From: Octadecabacter algicola
GTDB taxonomy: Bacteria > Pseudomonadota > Alphaproteobacteria > Rhodobacterales > Rhodobacteraceae
Assembly (NCBI RefSeq): GCF_021532625.1
Contig: NZ_JAKGAR010000002.1
Span: forward strand, 744,001 to 808,000
Reading direction: 5' to 3'
Length of the DNA stretch: 64,000 bases
A program made the position numbers and the translations under genes. Below the pieces are notes generated by a model, which did not search any database, was not told where the DNA came from, and was given only the letters and a program-made list of their open reading frames with translations. Of this stretch, positions 9,263 to 17,335 are shown piece by piece. The stretch's first letter is position 1. Every line of letters begins with the position of its first letter.

Positions 9263-9813
9263 TTAGATCTGAAATCCTGAAAGAAATCGCCCCGATCCTG
9301 CGCGACGAACTTGTCGTCTGTAACATCGGAATCCCAAGCCAAGAGCTGCACGCCATCGATGATCAGCCGACGAATTTCTACATGCTGGGCACGATGGGTT
9401 TGGCATCAAGTATCGGGTTTGGCCTCGCGCTGGCGCAGGACAAACTTGTGATCTCGATTGACGGGGACGGTTCTGTTTTGACGAACCTTGGTACCTTGCC
9501 GACGATCGGGAACAACATGCCGTCCAACTACATCCTGATGATCATCGACAACGGGTCTTATGGTTCAACCGGCGATCAGCCGACATATGCCGGGATGCGC
9601 ACCGATCTGGCCGCCATGGCGAAAGCCGCGGGGTGTGAAAACGTGATCGAAGTACAAGACGTAGACACCGGCGCCAAGCTGCAAGAGGTCATCGACAGCG
9701 GCAAAGGTACAGTAATGGTCGTCAAATGTGACAGCGGCAACGCCAAGATGCCTGTCATCACGATGGATCCTGTGATTATCCGTGATCGCTTTATGAAAGC
9801 GGTTGCCAGCTAA
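9259..9813 (+). CDS. comE: Sulfopyruvate decarboxylase, beta subunit
   Basis: A 184-residue protein with the thiamine-diphosphate/Mg2+ motif: GDG at residues 69-71 followed by Asn98 in IIDNGSYG. This is the cofactor-binding half complementing ComD. The ATG at 9259 overlaps the comD stop as ATGA, so the subunits are translationally coupled. A longer upstream frame is rejected because it overlaps comD by 64 bases. A terminator hairpin follows, closing the hpsN-comD-comE operon. Confidence 0.9.
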   Translation: MIRSEILKEIAPILRDELVVCNIGIPSQELHAIDDQPTNFYMLGTMGLASSIGFGLALAQDKLVISIDGDGSVLTNLGTLPTIGNNMPSNYILMIIDNGSYGSTGDQPTYAGMRTDLAAMAKAAGCENVIEVQDVDTGAKLQEVIDSGKGTVMVVKCDSGNAKMPVITMDPVIIRDRFMKAVAS

Positions 9814-9834
9814 GGCTGAGCGACAGCATTTATA

Positions 9835-9863
9835 AAGGGGCGGCGCGATTGCGTCGCCCTTTT
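9835..9863 (+). terminator. Intrinsic terminator after comE
   Basis: A stem of about 9 pairs (GGGCGGCGC with GCGTCGCCC, one G-U pair, loop GATT) followed by TTTT. The convergent DUF3995 gene ends at 9868 and an A-rich flank lies on the other side, so it may serve both strands. Confidence 0.75.
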
Positions 9864-9867
9864 GCGT

Positions 9868-10281
9868 TTAAGAAAATGACCGAGCGGCCAAAATCATGAA
9901 TATCACGCCAAACCCGATGCACAGCGGCGCGAAGTAGGTTTCATCCAAGCGGCGAAAGGGTTGTTCTGGTGAATTGCGTTTCCAGAACGGCGCATAAGCC
10001 ACAGCAGCGCGGATTTGGAACACAAACGCGATCCCGAGAAGTCCGAGAGATTTCAGCGCCCCATCAGGAAACCACGGCCAAGCCGCCGCAAATAGAAGGG
10101 CGACAACCACCATTGAGCAGGCGGCAGCATTCGGCATTTTCTCAATGCCTTTGGTGCCAACGACGGCGCGGGCCAATTCTGTCTCGTCTTTGATTGGCCA
10201 CCAATACCCAAGCGCCCAAAGAAGATGGACAGCCGCAATAACGATCAGCCCTGCCGAGGCAAGCAATGCCAGTGCGGTCAT
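9868..10281 (-). CDS. DUF3995 family membrane protein
   Basis: A 137-residue protein with about four hydrophobic segments (residues about 3-25, 52-72, 78-95 and 115-135), expected in the inner membrane. It resembles the DUF3995 family, with the motif LLWALGYWWP near the N-terminus and FAPLCIGFG near the C-terminus. Function is unknown. The start overlaps the stop of the upstream 195-residue secreted protein gene by 4 bases, so the two are cotranscribed. Confidence 0.75.
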   Translation of the reverse strand: MTALALLASAGLIVIAAVHLLWALGYWWPIKDETELARAVVGTKGIEKMPNAAACSMVVVALLFAAAWPWFPDGALKSLGLLGIAFVFQIRAAVAYAPFWKRNSPEQPFRRLDETYFAPLCIGFGVIFMILAARSFS

Positions 10282-10865
10282 TGCAGCGCTTCGATCTTGA
10301 TTGCTTGGTAGCGATCAACGGGATCGCCCTGAATTTGATAGCTATGCAGCAAGCCAAGCCCGACGTCAGGCAGATAATAAAGCCCTTCGTAAACAACATA
10401 ATCTGTGTTGGTGTATGTCAGCTTTCCGGGGATCATATCGTAGGTGCAGTCCCCGATGGTGAGGGTGGTCATGGCGCCCCAAGCCTGAGTTTGCGTTTCG
10501 GGGTATACGCTCGTTGGGCTGGTCACGGTCGTCTGATACGACCGGGAGCTTGAGGCTTCGGGGATCGGCATACCGGCGGGGGCAAAGGCATAAGTCATCG
10601 TGCGAACCGTATCAGGGATGTCATTGCCGTTTTCCGTGTCACTCAGGCCGATCAAATGGGTGCCCTGCGCGAGTAGGTTGCGGTAGGTATATCCGTCGGT
10701 CGCGACACCATCGTTTTGCACGATCCCGTCGTCGATGAGCCTGAACGTGTTAGTCGTGCCGTCGGATTCCGTGACGCGAATGCCCGTTTCAAGGTCTGCT
10801 GCAACGGGGCAATCTGCGAGTGCTGGGGCTGCGGCCAGAAGAGTGACGATCAGGGAATATTTCAT
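10278..10865 (-). CDS. Secreted hypothetical protein
   Basis: A 195-residue protein with a clear signal peptide (MKYSLIVTLLAAAPALA) and a cleavage site before Asp-Cys. The mature part contains two or three cysteines (DCPVA near the N-terminus, IGDCTYD about residue 138), which could form a disulfide in the periplasm. It has no domain I can name. It overlaps the DUF3995 gene by 4 bases. The upstream gap to sitD holds no further gene. Confidence 0.6.
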   Translation of the reverse strand: MKYSLIVTLLAAAPALADCPVAADLETGIRVTESDGTTNTFRLIDDGIVQNDGVATDGYTYRNLLAQGTHLIGLSDTENGNDIPDTVRTMTYAFAPAGMPIPEASSSRSYQTTVTSPTSVYPETQTQAWGAMTTLTIGDCTYDMIPGKLTYTNTDYVVYEGLYYLPDVGLGLLHSYQIQGDPVDRYQAIKIEALQ

Positions 10866-10970
10866 AGACGGGGCCTTTGCAGTGGTACGTTTGCGTTAGT
10901 TTTGCAGGGCTGGTCCCATTTGTCTAATCGCGCGTGGGCGCAGCCTGTCGTTTGTGCCCATACCTACTGA

Positions 10971-11804
10971 TTAGACTGCGCTTGTTTCCTGTGATCTATT
11001 GCGGATCAATCGGCTGACGAAAGCCGCCATAAACAGCGCGGTCATCACCAAGATTACAGTCGGGCCTGGGTCCGAGCCTATCCAGAAGCTAAGGTAGACA
11101 CCCGCCAACAGCGAAGACGTCGAAACCAGCACAGACACCCACAACATGTGCTTGAATTGCCGTGTCAGGAGGAATGCTACTGCTCCCGGGGCGATCAGCA
11201 AACCAATAGCAAGGATCAGACCGACAGCCTTTAGTGTTGCGACGATTGTCAGCGAAAGGATGACCAACAATCCGTAGTGCAACAAGTTCACAGGCAACCC
11301 GATAGCGCGGGCTTGGGCGGGGTCAAAGGCGTGTAGCAACAGGTCTTTCCAGCCAATTAACAAGGCCGCCGACACCAGTATACCAATGATACCCGACGTC
11401 CAAAGATCGCTGGCGGTGACGCCCAACATATTGCCAAACAAGATATGGTCGAGATGCACATTGGTTTCGATCTTGGTGTACAGAACTAAACCAAACCCAA
11501 ACATGCCTGAAAAGACCACGCCCATCACGGTGTCCTGTCGCACGCGACTGTTCGCGTCTAGGTATCCAGTCAGCAGAGAACATACCATGCCTGCAATGAA
11601 GGCCCCGACGATCAACGGCAGCCCGACGATATAGGCAAGAACGACGCCCGGAAGAACGGCGTGGGACACCGCGTCTCCCATCAAAGACCAACCTTTAAGC
11701 ACGAGGAAACATGACAGCAACGCCGTTGGCGGCCCAATCAGCAGCGCGATGTAGAACGCGCCGTGCATGAAGGGGAATTGGAACGGCAGGAGGAGATCAG
11801 TCAT
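10971..11804 (-). CDS. sitD: Manganese ABC transporter permease (SitD-type)
   Basis: A 277-residue integral membrane protein of the ABC-3 metal permease family. It has about eight hydrophobic segments, the N-terminal LKGWSLMGDAVSHAVLPGV and the C-terminal IGLLIAPGAVAFLLT. It is the last gene of sitABCD and pairs with SitC, to which it is clearly related. The start overlaps the sitC stop by 4 bases. Metal choice is inferred from the binding protein and the Mur box upstream of the operon. Confidence 0.88.
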   Translation of the reverse strand: MTDLLLPFQFPFMHGAFYIALLIGPPTALLSCFLVLKGWSLMGDAVSHAVLPGVVLAYIVGLPLIVGAFIAGMVCSLLTGYLDANSRVRQDTVMGVVFSGMFGFGLVLYTKIETNVHLDHILFGNMLGVTASDLWTSGIIGILVSAALLIGWKDLLLHAFDPAQARAIGLPVNLLHYGLLVILSLTIVATLKAVGLILAIGLLIAPGAVAFLLTRQFKHMLWVSVLVSTSSLLAGVYLSFWIGSDPGPTVILVMTALFMAAFVSRLIRNRSQETSAV

Positions 11805-12652
11805 GTGTGTAACGCCTCGGCTGCGCGTCTGCGGTGTGCGATCAAACCGTGTTTAGGCGCAAAGAAGAACGCTGCTAGGAAGATTGCGGTTTGCAGACAG
11901 ATGATCACGCCGCCCGTGGCACCATTTAAAAAATAGGACAGGTATGCGCCGAAAAAGCTGGAGAGGGAGCCGATTAAGACAGCAATAACCAAAAGGCGCG
12001 GGAAACGGTCGCTGAGAAGATATGCAGTCGCGCCCGGTGTAATGACCATGGCGATCACAAGAAACGCACCCACTGTCTGCAGGGCGGCAACGCAGGCCGC
12101 AGACAGCAGTACAAAGAATAAGAACCGAAGACGTTCAGGGCGCAACCCGATGGATCGCGCGTGGTTTTCGTCAAAGAAGGACACCATTAGGTCTTTCCAC
12201 TTGGCGATCAGGACCAACAGACAGACCACACCAATTACTGCCAATTGAATCGTATCGCTCGGCGTGATTGCAAGGATATTGCCAAGGATGATCGTTTGCA
12301 CATCTACCGCCACAGGGGACACGGACACCATGAACAACCCTAACCCGAAGAAACTGGTGAAGATCAGGCCGATAACGGCGTCTTCTTTTAATCCAGTGCG
12401 CTGGTTTAGAAACATCATCGCCGCCGCCGCCAGACCGCCAGAAAGGAATGCGCCCAAGGCAAAGGGCAGACCCAGCATATAGGCCCCGGCAACACCCGGC
12501 ACGATGGAGTGCGACAAGGCATCACCGATTAAAGACCAGCCTTTAAGCATCAGATAACATGACAGAAACGCGCAAACTGCCCCGACCAAAGCCGAAACGA
12601 ACATCGCGTTTAGCATGAAGGTATATGTGAACGGTTCCAGCAGCGCCGTCAT
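11801..12652 (-). CDS. sitC: Manganese ABC transporter permease (SitC-type)
   Basis: A 283-residue ABC-3 family permease with the signature LKGWSLIGDALSHSIVPGV close to the N-terminus and VIAMVITPGATAYLLS later. About eight membrane helices are visible. It forms the membrane channel with SitD. It overlaps sitB and sitD by 4 bases on each side, which supports one polycistronic message. Confidence 0.88.
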   Translation of the reverse strand: MTALLEPFTYTFMLNAMFVSALVGAVCAFLSCYLMLKGWSLIGDALSHSIVPGVAGAYMLGLPFALGAFLSGGLAAAAMMFLNQRTGLKEDAVIGLIFTSFFGLGLFMVSVSPVAVDVQTIILGNILAITPSDTIQLAVIGVVCLLVLIAKWKDLMVSFFDENHARSIGLRPERLRFLFFVLLSAACVAALQTVGAFLVIAMVITPGATAYLLSDRFPRLLVIAVLIGSLSSFFGAYLSYFLNGATGGVIICLQTAIFLAAFFFAPKHGLIAHRRRAAEALHT

Positions 12653-13539
12653 TCTTTGTCAGCCTGTGTGCGGGTTTGGTCGTCGTAGATAACAAAGGGA
12701 CGTTCATCGTCGGTCAGGATCGTGACTTTGCGTTCGTCGTCATCGTCATGCAGATCGTCGCCGCCCAGCACGAAGTGGCGCAGCACGCCGCCAAAGGCTG
12801 CTTCGAGGTTGTCTTTGGTGAAGACCTCTTCGGTCGGTCCGAAGTTTAGAACCGTGGCTTTGACCAAGACAGTTTGGTCACAAAACTCCGGCACAGAGCC
12901 GAGGTTGTGGGTGCTGACCAGCATCACACGGCCTTCGTCACGCAATTCACGTAATAATGTAATGATCGCCTCTTCGGTCTGAACATCGACGCCGGTAAAG
13001 GGTTCATCTAGCAAAATAACCTGCCCGTTCTGGGCCAAAGCGCGAGCGAGGAAAACACGTTTACGTTGCCCGCCCGAGAGTTCGCCAATCTGGCGGTCAC
13101 GGAATTCTGTCATGCCAACGCGGGCAAGGGCGTCAGTGACGGCTTCGTGGTCGGCGGCTTTGGGGCGGCGGAGTGGCCCCATGTGGCCATAGCGGCCCAT
13201 CATCACCACGTCTTCGACCAACACCGGGAAGGACCAATCGACTTCTTCTGCTTGTGGAACGTAAGCCACGATGCCCGCTTTGATGGCTTGGCGCACTGTC
13301 TGGCCAAGCACACCGATTTCACCAGCGGCGGCAGGCAGAAACCCCATGATCGCCTTGAACAAAGTCGATTTCCCTGCGCCGTTCACACCAACAAGGGCCG
13401 CGATAGTGCCACGGGGGATTGCAAAACTTGCGTCGCGCAGCGCGGTGACACCGTTTCGGTAGGTCACCGTTAGGCCATCCGCATAAAGACCTGCTTGGTT
13501 CTTGCTGGTCTGGTGCGGCGCGGGAGGGGGCAAATTCAT
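12649..13539 (-). CDS. sitB: Manganese ABC transporter ATP-binding protein (SitB-type)
   Basis: A 296-residue ATPase with Walker A GVNGAGKS (residues 51-58), the ABC signature LSGGQ (154-158) and Walker B VILLDEP (174-180). It energises import through SitC/SitD. The tail carries an acidic, Asp-rich stretch (DDLHDDDDE, about residues 258-266), which is unusual and could bind metal. It overlaps both neighbours by 4 bases. Confidence 0.9.
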   Translation of the reverse strand: MNLPPPAPHQTSKNQAGLYADGLTVTYRNGVTALRDASFAIPRGTIAALVGVNGAGKSTLFKAIMGFLPAAAGEIGVLGQTVRQAIKAGIVAYVPQAEEVDWSFPVLVEDVVMMGRYGHMGPLRRPKAADHEAVTDALARVGMTEFRDRQIGELSGGQRKRVFLARALAQNGQVILLDEPFTGVDVQTEEAIITLLRELRDEGRVMLVSTHNLGSVPEFCDQTVLVKATVLNFGPTEEVFTKDNLEAAFGGVLRHFVLGGDDLHDDDDERKVTILTDDERPFVIYDDQTRTQADKE

Positions 13540-14468
13540 TGGGTCAATCCATCTACGATGGTTTGTGTCGTGACGCGCAGCAGGTCGAGGTAGGTCGGCA
13601 CAGGGCCATCCGCAAGCGATAGTGAGTCAACATACAGCACGCCACCATAAGCCGCGCCAGTTTCGCGCGCCACTTGTGCGGCCGGGTCAGTGTTTACGGT
13701 ACTTTCGCAGAATACGGCAGGGATGTCGTTGGCGATTACGGTGTCGATGACACTGCGCACCTGTTGTGGCGTGCCGGTCTGATCGGCGTTCATGGGCCAT
13801 AGGTAGGCTTCTTTCAGGCCGAAATCATCGGCGATGTAGCTGAACGCACCTTCGCAAGTGACCAACCAACGCTTGTCTTCGGGGATCGCCATGATCTGGT
13901 CGCGCAGGGGTGCAATCGCCGCGGTAATTTCGTCTTTATAGGTTGCTGCGTTTGCGGCGTATGTCTCTGCATTGTCTGGATCATGCTCGCTCATCGCGGC
14001 GGCAATATTGTCGATGTAGATAAGCGCGTTGTTCAAGCCCATCCAAGCGTGTGGGTTTGGTAAACCCTCATAGGAACCTTCCGAAATCGACATGGGTGTA
14101 ATGCCTTCAGAGATCGTGGCCGAAGGTGTGTCACCAACATTGTCCATGAACTGCTCGAACCAAAGTTCGAGGTTCATCCCATTCCACAAAATCAAATCAG
14201 CACCTGAGGCCCGCACCAAGTCCTGCGGTGTTGGTTGGTAGCCGTGAATCTCAGCGCCCGCCCGTGTGATGGATTCAACGGTAGCAGCGTCACCTGCTAC
14301 ATTGCGGGCCATGTCAGCGATCACGGTAAAGGTCGTGACGACCTTAAACTCAGCCGCTTGGTTCTCTGAACTGACGGATGTTTCCGGAGTTGAAAAGAAC
14401 ATCTGCGAGACCACAAGAAATGCGATGATCAAAAGGGCGGCAACACCAAGCAGGATGCGGGTCGGCAT
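13536..14468 (-). CDS. sitA: Manganese ABC transporter substrate-binding protein (SitA-type)
   Basis: A 310-residue cluster-9 metal-binding protein with an N-terminal hydrophobic segment (residues about 5-25) that acts as signal or anchor. The probable metal ligands are His75, His140, Glu206 and Asp281. A Glu at the third position, as in pneumococcal PsaA, fits manganese rather than the His found in zinc proteins; this is family knowledge applied to the sequence. A Mur box and a hairpin covering the ribosome binding site lie upstream. It is the first gene of sitABCD. Confidence 0.9.
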   Translation of the reverse strand: MPTRILLGVAALLIIAFLVVSQMFFSTPETSVSSENQAAEFKVVTTFTVIADMARNVAGDAATVESITRAGAEIHGYQPTPQDLVRASGADLILWNGMNLELWFEQFMDNVGDTPSATISEGITPMSISEGSYEGLPNPHAWMGLNNALIYIDNIAAAMSEHDPDNAETYAANAATYKDEITAAIAPLRDQIMAIPEDKRWLVTCEGAFSYIADDFGLKEAYLWPMNADQTGTPQQVRSVIDTVIANDIPAVFCESTVNTDPAAQVARETGAAYGGVLYVDSLSLADGPVPTYLDLLRVTTQTIVDGLTQ

Positions 14469-14474
14469 GAGGGC

Positions 14475-14500
14475 AACTCCAAGAATTGTTTCTTGGAGTT
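14475..14500 (-). promoter_or_regulatory. Leader hairpin enclosing the sitA Shine-Dalgarno sequence
   Basis: A perfect 10-pair inverted repeat (mRNA sense AACUCCAAGA, loop AACAAU, UCUUGGAGUU) ends 6 bases before the sitA ATG. The only good ribosome binding site, UUGGAG, is in the 3' arm, 8 bases from the start, so in the folded state translation should be blocked. This suggests post-transcriptional control by temperature, a small RNA or protein, or metal. Confidence 0.6.
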
Positions 14501-14530
14501 ATGGACCCGTTTGAGGGGATGTCAATGCAG

Positions 14531-14547
14531 TTGCGAATTATTCGCAA
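14531..14547. promoter_or_regulatory. Mur box (manganese-responsive operator) upstream of sitA
   Basis: A perfect palindrome TTGCGAA-TTA-TTCGCAA, 63 bases upstream of the sitA start. It fits the pattern bound by Mur, the Fur-family manganese regulator of alphaproteobacteria, which represses sit genes when manganese is sufficient. Confidence 0.75.
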
Positions 14548-14561
14548 TAAAAGCTTAGCAC

Positions 14562-15797
14562 CTATAGTTGACCCGCATTGCGATACCAGCTGCGAATTGC
14601 AGCGCGATCTTCATCGGACATATAGGTGATGTTGGCAGGGGGCATGGCATGGCTAATGCCTGCTTGGACATAGATGGCACGGGCGTTTCGGGCGATATCG
14701 GCGGAGGTGTCCAACAGGACACCGCGTGGCGCCCAGAGCATGCTGTCAGAATAACTGGGTTCGCGCGAGTGACACATAGAACAGCGTCCCATGACGATAT
14801 CATGTGCATCGTCAAACCCGTCTGCAGCCGCGAACGTCTCTTCATACGGCGTTAGCGCGCGGGCCTCCGCGTCGTCATAGCTGTCCCACATGTTGGCTGT
14901 GGACAGCCACGCAATGATGATCATCAACAGGGCCGTTGCGGCCCATGTCCAGTGCGGCCCGGTCCCGGTCTTGTGCATGGTGTTGAAGTAATGGCGGATT
15001 GTGACGCCCGTCAGGAAGATCAAAGAGGCAATGATCCATGAATGGTCCGTCGCGAAGGACAGTGGATAGTGGTTGGACAACATCAAGAAGATGACGGGTA
15101 GTGTGAGGTAGTTGTTATGGGTGCTGCGCAGCTTGGCGATCTTGCCGTATTTTGCATCCGGCGTGCGGCCTTCTTGCAGGTCTTTCACCACGATGCGTTG
15201 GTTGGGCATGATGATAAAGAACACATTTGCGGTCATGATGGTCGCGGTGAACGCGCCCAAATGCAGCATCGCGGCGCGACCCGTGAAGACTTGGTTATAG
15301 CCGTAGGACATGATCACAAGAATGACAAACAGCAGAACCATCAGCAGGGTAGGGCTTTCGCCCAACGCGGATTTACACATGAAATCATAAAGCAACCAGC
15401 CAATCGTAAGGGAAAGTGCCGAGATCACAATGCCTTGCCAAAGCGCGATGTCGGCCTTGGCGGTGTCAATCAGATAAAGCTCTCCGCCGACCCAATAGAT
15501 GATCATTAGCAGGGCTGCGCCTGACAGCCACGTCGAGTAGCTTTGCCATTTGTGCCATGTCAGATGTTCAGGCAATCGGGCAGGGGCGACCATGTATTTG
15601 GTCGTGTGGTAAAACCCGCCGCCGTGGACTTCCCATTCTTCGCCGGACGCCCCATCTGGCATGTCGTCGGCAGGTTTTAGCATCAGGTCGAGCGCGATAA
15701 AGTAGAACGACGCCCCGATCCACGCCATTGCTGTAATCACGTGCAGCCAGCGGACCGAGAATGCGAGCCATTCCCATAAAATCACTGCGTCAAACAT
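14562..15797 (-). CDS. puuD: Membrane-bound urate hydroxylase with cytochrome c domain
   Basis: A 411-residue protein. The N-terminal about 300 residues contain eight or so membrane helices with conserved histidines, as in PuuD-type urate oxidases. The C-terminal about 100 residues carry a heme c motif CSMCH at 339-343, which probably passes electrons to the respiratory chain instead of making H2O2. It converts urate to 5-hydroxyisourate, the substrate of the nearby uraH. It is divergent from the LysR gene, which likely regulates it. Confidence 0.92.
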   Translation of the reverse strand: MFDAVILWEWLAFSVRWLHVITAMAWIGASFYFIALDLMLKPADDMPDGASGEEWEVHGGGFYHTTKYMVAPARLPEHLTWHKWQSYSTWLSGAALLMIIYWVGGELYLIDTAKADIALWQGIVISALSLTIGWLLYDFMCKSALGESPTLLMVLLFVILVIMSYGYNQVFTGRAAMLHLGAFTATIMTANVFFIIMPNQRIVVKDLQEGRTPDAKYGKIAKLRSTHNNYLTLPVIFLMLSNHYPLSFATDHSWIIASLIFLTGVTIRHYFNTMHKTGTGPHWTWAATALLMIIIAWLSTANMWDSYDDAEARALTPYEETFAAADGFDDAHDIVMGRCSMCHSREPSYSDSMLWAPRGVLLDTSADIARNARAIYVQAGISHAMPPANITYMSDEDRAAIRSWYRNAGQL

Positions 15798-15902
15798 CTC
15801 TCGTCCTCGTTCATTGGTAGGGCTTGTTTCAACAACCTATCTTTGGCTGCTTTGTTTTGCTATTCCGAAGTAACGCGTCGCTCTATCAAGAAATGCAGAA
15901 CA

Positions 15903-16835
15903 ATGTCCTATCTCGATAATATCCGAACCTTCGTCCGCGTCTACGAGTTGGGCAGCATGTCAGCCGCCGGACGGGATTTGCGCATCTCACCTGCAGTCAC
16001 TTCGTCGCGAATTTCATCACTTGAAGAACATTTAAGCGTTCGATTGTTCCAACGCACGACCCGCAGCCTTACTGCGACGGAACAGGGGCGGGCGTTTTAT
16101 TCGGGCGCAGTTGCCGTACTGGACGCCGTTGATGCCGCCGAAGGGCAGGTGGCTGGGATCACTGACAATCCGAAGGGGTCGCTTTATGTGGCGGCACCAC
16201 TTGGGGTGGGGCGGAGGTTCTTGGCGCCTTTGGTGCCTGAGTTCGGACGCGAGTACCCGTTGATCGACATTCGGCTTCGTCTGACAGATCGCACTGTTGA
16301 TCTCACGACCGAGGGGTTGGACATCTCTTTCTTTCTGGGCGAGCCGGCAGATAGCAACCTGCGGATCAAACCTGTCGCGGATTGTGAACGGGTGTTGGTG
16401 GCAGCGCCGTCTTATGTTGAACAGTGTGGAAATCCGACAGACGGGCAAGCGCTGATAGATGAAGGACACAACTGCCTAAACCTGCGCTACCCCGGCGCGC
16501 CCGAGTTCCAATGGCGCCTACAAACCAAAGATGGTCCGCAACGGTTCAGAGTATCTGGGCGGTATGAATGCGATGACGGTGATGTGCTAACCGAGTGGGC
16601 CTTGGCAGGCGAAGGTATCGCGCTCAAACCTGTGTTTGAGGTTGCCGAACACCTGAATTCGGGGGCGTTGGTTCCGGTCGCCGAAAAATCCCCTCCTGTA
16701 CCGATCCAAATGGCCTGTCTTTATACGCACCGCCGCAGGCAGGACCCGAAGACACGACTGTTTATGGATTTCATGACGATGCGAGTCGGGGCTGCCATGA
16801 AGGCTGCCCAAGCCAGCGTTCAGCTGCCGCGATAG
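15903..16835 (+). CDS. LysR family transcriptional regulator
   Basis: A 310-residue LysR regulator starting MSYLDNIRTFVRV. The helix-turn-helix covers about residues 17-60 (GSMSAAGRDLRISPAVTSSRI) and is followed by a co-inducer-binding domain. The ATG at 15903 is chosen because the extension upstream is not LysR-like. It is divergent from puuD and converges with uraH, overlapping its end by 16 bases, so regulation of urate catabolism is likely. The inducer is unknown. Confidence 0.88.
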   Translation: MSYLDNIRTFVRVYELGSMSAAGRDLRISPAVTSSRISSLEEHLSVRLFQRTTRSLTATEQGRAFYSGAVAVLDAVDAAEGQVAGITDNPKGSLYVAAPLGVGRRFLAPLVPEFGREYPLIDIRLRLTDRTVDLTTEGLDISFFLGEPADSNLRIKPVADCERVLVAAPSYVEQCGNPTDGQALIDEGHNCLNLRYPGAPEFQWRLQTKDGPQRFRVSGRYECDDGDVLTEWALAGEGIALKPVFEVAEHLNSGALVPVAEKSPPVPIQMACLYTHRRRQDPKTRLFMDFMTMRVGAAMKAAQASVQLPR

Positions 16836-17176
16836 GTGGAATAACCAAAGGGCGATAGCAGCAGCGGCACATGGTAATGCGCGTCCGCGTCGTCCATGCC
16901 AAAGCGGATCGGGATTTCACTGAGGAACTTGGTCTCGCCGGTGGCTTGACCTGTCGCCTCGAGGTAATCGCCGCAAAAGAAGATCAGTTCATAAGTGCCG
17001 GTTGTGAAGTCTCCGACAGGAAGGATCGGGCTGTCAGTGCGGCCATCATCGTTCGTGACGGTTTCCGCGATCTTTCGGTGGCTGTTCCCACTGACACGAT
17101 AGAGCGCAATCTTTATTCCTTCAGCAGGAACACCGCGTGCAGTGTCTAAGACGTGTGTGGTCAAATATCCGGACAT
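16820..17176 (-). CDS. uraH: 5-hydroxyisourate hydrolase
   Basis: A 118-residue transthyretin-related protein. It has the N-terminal GYLTTHVLDTARG and ends with the diagnostic tetrapeptide YRGS. It hydrolyses 5-hydroxyisourate to OHCU, the step between PuuD and the UraD domain of the fused protein at 17336. There is no signal peptide, so it is cytoplasmic. It is divergent from puuE and tail-to-tail with the LysR gene. Confidence 0.95.
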   Translation of the reverse strand: MSGYLTTHVLDTARGVPAEGIKIALYRVSGNSHRKIAETVTNDDGRTDSPILPVGDFTTGTYELIFFCGDYLEATGQATGETKFLSEIPIRFGMDDADAHYHVPLLLSPFGYSTYRGS

Positions 17177-17335
17177 TTTTGGTCTCCTTATTTGTGCATC
17201 CTATGCGCGGACTGCGCGGTCACAAGGCAAATGCAGCGATGTGGTGGGTCGTCTTGTGAAACAGTCTTTCAAGAATTGTCTGTAAATGCGAAGTCATTTT
17301 TTGATTTATGATACAACTGAGGGACAAGGGGCACC

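Noticed and set aside
13536-14468. Zinc-binding ZnuA as alternative for the metal-binding protein
   Set aside because: It has no His-rich loop, and the third ligand position is Glu206, as in manganese-binding relatives; the Mur-type palindrome also argues for manganese.
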